Of a stretch of 6,556 nt of DNA, positions 6,318-6,556 are shown piece by piece (position 1 is the first letter of the stretch; each line of letters opens with the position of its first letter). This stretch comes from Pseudomonadota bacterium. GTDB lineage: Bacteria > Hydrothermota > 32-111 > QNBC01. The stretch lies in NCBI GenBank assembly GCA_011682715.1, contig JAACEC010000052.1, positions 1 through 6,556 of the forward strand, written 5' to 3'. The notes under the pieces are model-generated. The model saw only the letters and a list, made by a program, of their open reading frames with translations. It was not told where the DNA came from and did not search any database. A program made the position numbers and the translations under genes.

Positions 6318-6331
6318 TTAATGGCCATTAA
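6318..6331. promoter_or_regulatory. 14-bp perfect palindrome upstream of the Wzi-like gene, possible operator
   Basis: TTAATGGCCATTAA is a perfect inverted repeat about 52 bp upstream of the preferred start of the barrel gene and 16 bp beyond the stop of the preceding gene. Its position suits a repressor or activator site. No convincing sigma70 promoter pair overlaps it, and only one copy is seen in the window, so a regulatory role is tentative. Confidence 0.3.
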
Positions 6332-6346
6332 TAACAGGTAAACAAT

Positions 6347-6556
6347 TTATCCCGCCATTCCCGGGGAAAACTTTCTAAGCACAAATGTATTAATCAAAAC
6401 CCACAAAATCCACAGTACAAATACAATTGTCGTACTTTTCTTTTTATTCAATTTTGTAATGACTCCGAGTCCTAAACCGATTAAAGTGAGATTCCATAAC
6501 GTAAATATCTCAAAATTGTTCAAAAATACGAAAAGAGAACTGCTCTTGTCGAGATT
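6347..6556 (-). CDS. Membrane protein, YIP1-family-like, C-terminal part
   Basis: Reading the minus strand from the window edge, the frame is open for 69 residues to a TAA at 6349-6347; the start lies outside. Two hydrophobic segments are separated by a short basic loop: FEIFTLWNLTLIGLGLGV at about residues 15-32, then NKKKS, then TTIVFVLWILWVLINTFV at about 42-59. The tail is RKFSPGMAG. A segment of the type LFxFLxNFxxFxLW, a glycine-rich helix, KLxKKK and a Trp-rich last helix is the usual end of bacterial YIP1-domain proteins, inner-membrane proteins of mostly unknown function. The call rests on this pattern alone because most of the protein is missing. It lies 80 nt upstream of the Wzi-like gene on the same strand and may be in the same transcript. 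Confidence 0.55.
   Translation of the reverse strand, partial: NLDKSSSLFVFLNNFEIFTLWNLTLIGLGLGVITKLNKKKSTTIVFVLWILWVLINTFVLRKFSPGMAG

Overview
The window holds two convergent gene blocks from what looks like an anaerobic, two-membrane (diderm) bacterium of moderately low G+C content. A tungsten-type aldehyde:ferredoxin oxidoreductase argues for anaerobic, ferredoxin-based metabolism. A signal-peptide-bearing beta-barrel protein related to Wzi argues for an outer membrane. The lineage cannot be fixed from the sequence; an uncultured FCB-like or candidate-phylum bacterium is only a guess.

Plus-strand block (1-1963): the 3' part of purL, then purQ (ATGA overlap), then a flavin nitroreductase-fold gene starting 5 nt after purQ, or overlapping its stop if a TTG start is used. 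PurL and PurQ together form FGAM synthase of de novo purine synthesis. The third gene is not a generic nitroreductase: it carries the Glu/Tyr/Lys active-site-lid triad and surrounding sequence of iodotyrosine deiodinase (IYD). It is the most interesting protein in the window.

Minus-strand block (6556 down to 1965), in transcription order: the C-terminal end of a membrane protein resembling the YIP1 family; a Wzi-like outer-membrane barrel; a complete aldehyde:ferredoxin oxidoreductase with its own strong sigma70-type promoter and ribosome binding site; a MoaD/ThiS-type sulfur carrier ending in Gly-Gly; and a CPBP-family membrane protein, probably an intramembrane protease or related, coupled to moaD by a TAATG overlap. 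A terminator-like hairpin sits between the oxidoreductase gene and moaD and probably sets their relative expression.

The two blocks meet tail to tail with one base between stop codons (1963 and 1965). The only gene-free stretches are short: about 37 nt (hairpin), 49 nt (aor promoter) and about 80 nt (6267-6346, which holds a 14-bp palindrome). I saw no RNA genes, insertion sequences, CRISPR repeats or attachment sites. No wholly new multi-gene system is evident; the leads are the IYD-like enzyme, the aor-moaD-CPBP arrangement and the intercistronic hairpin.
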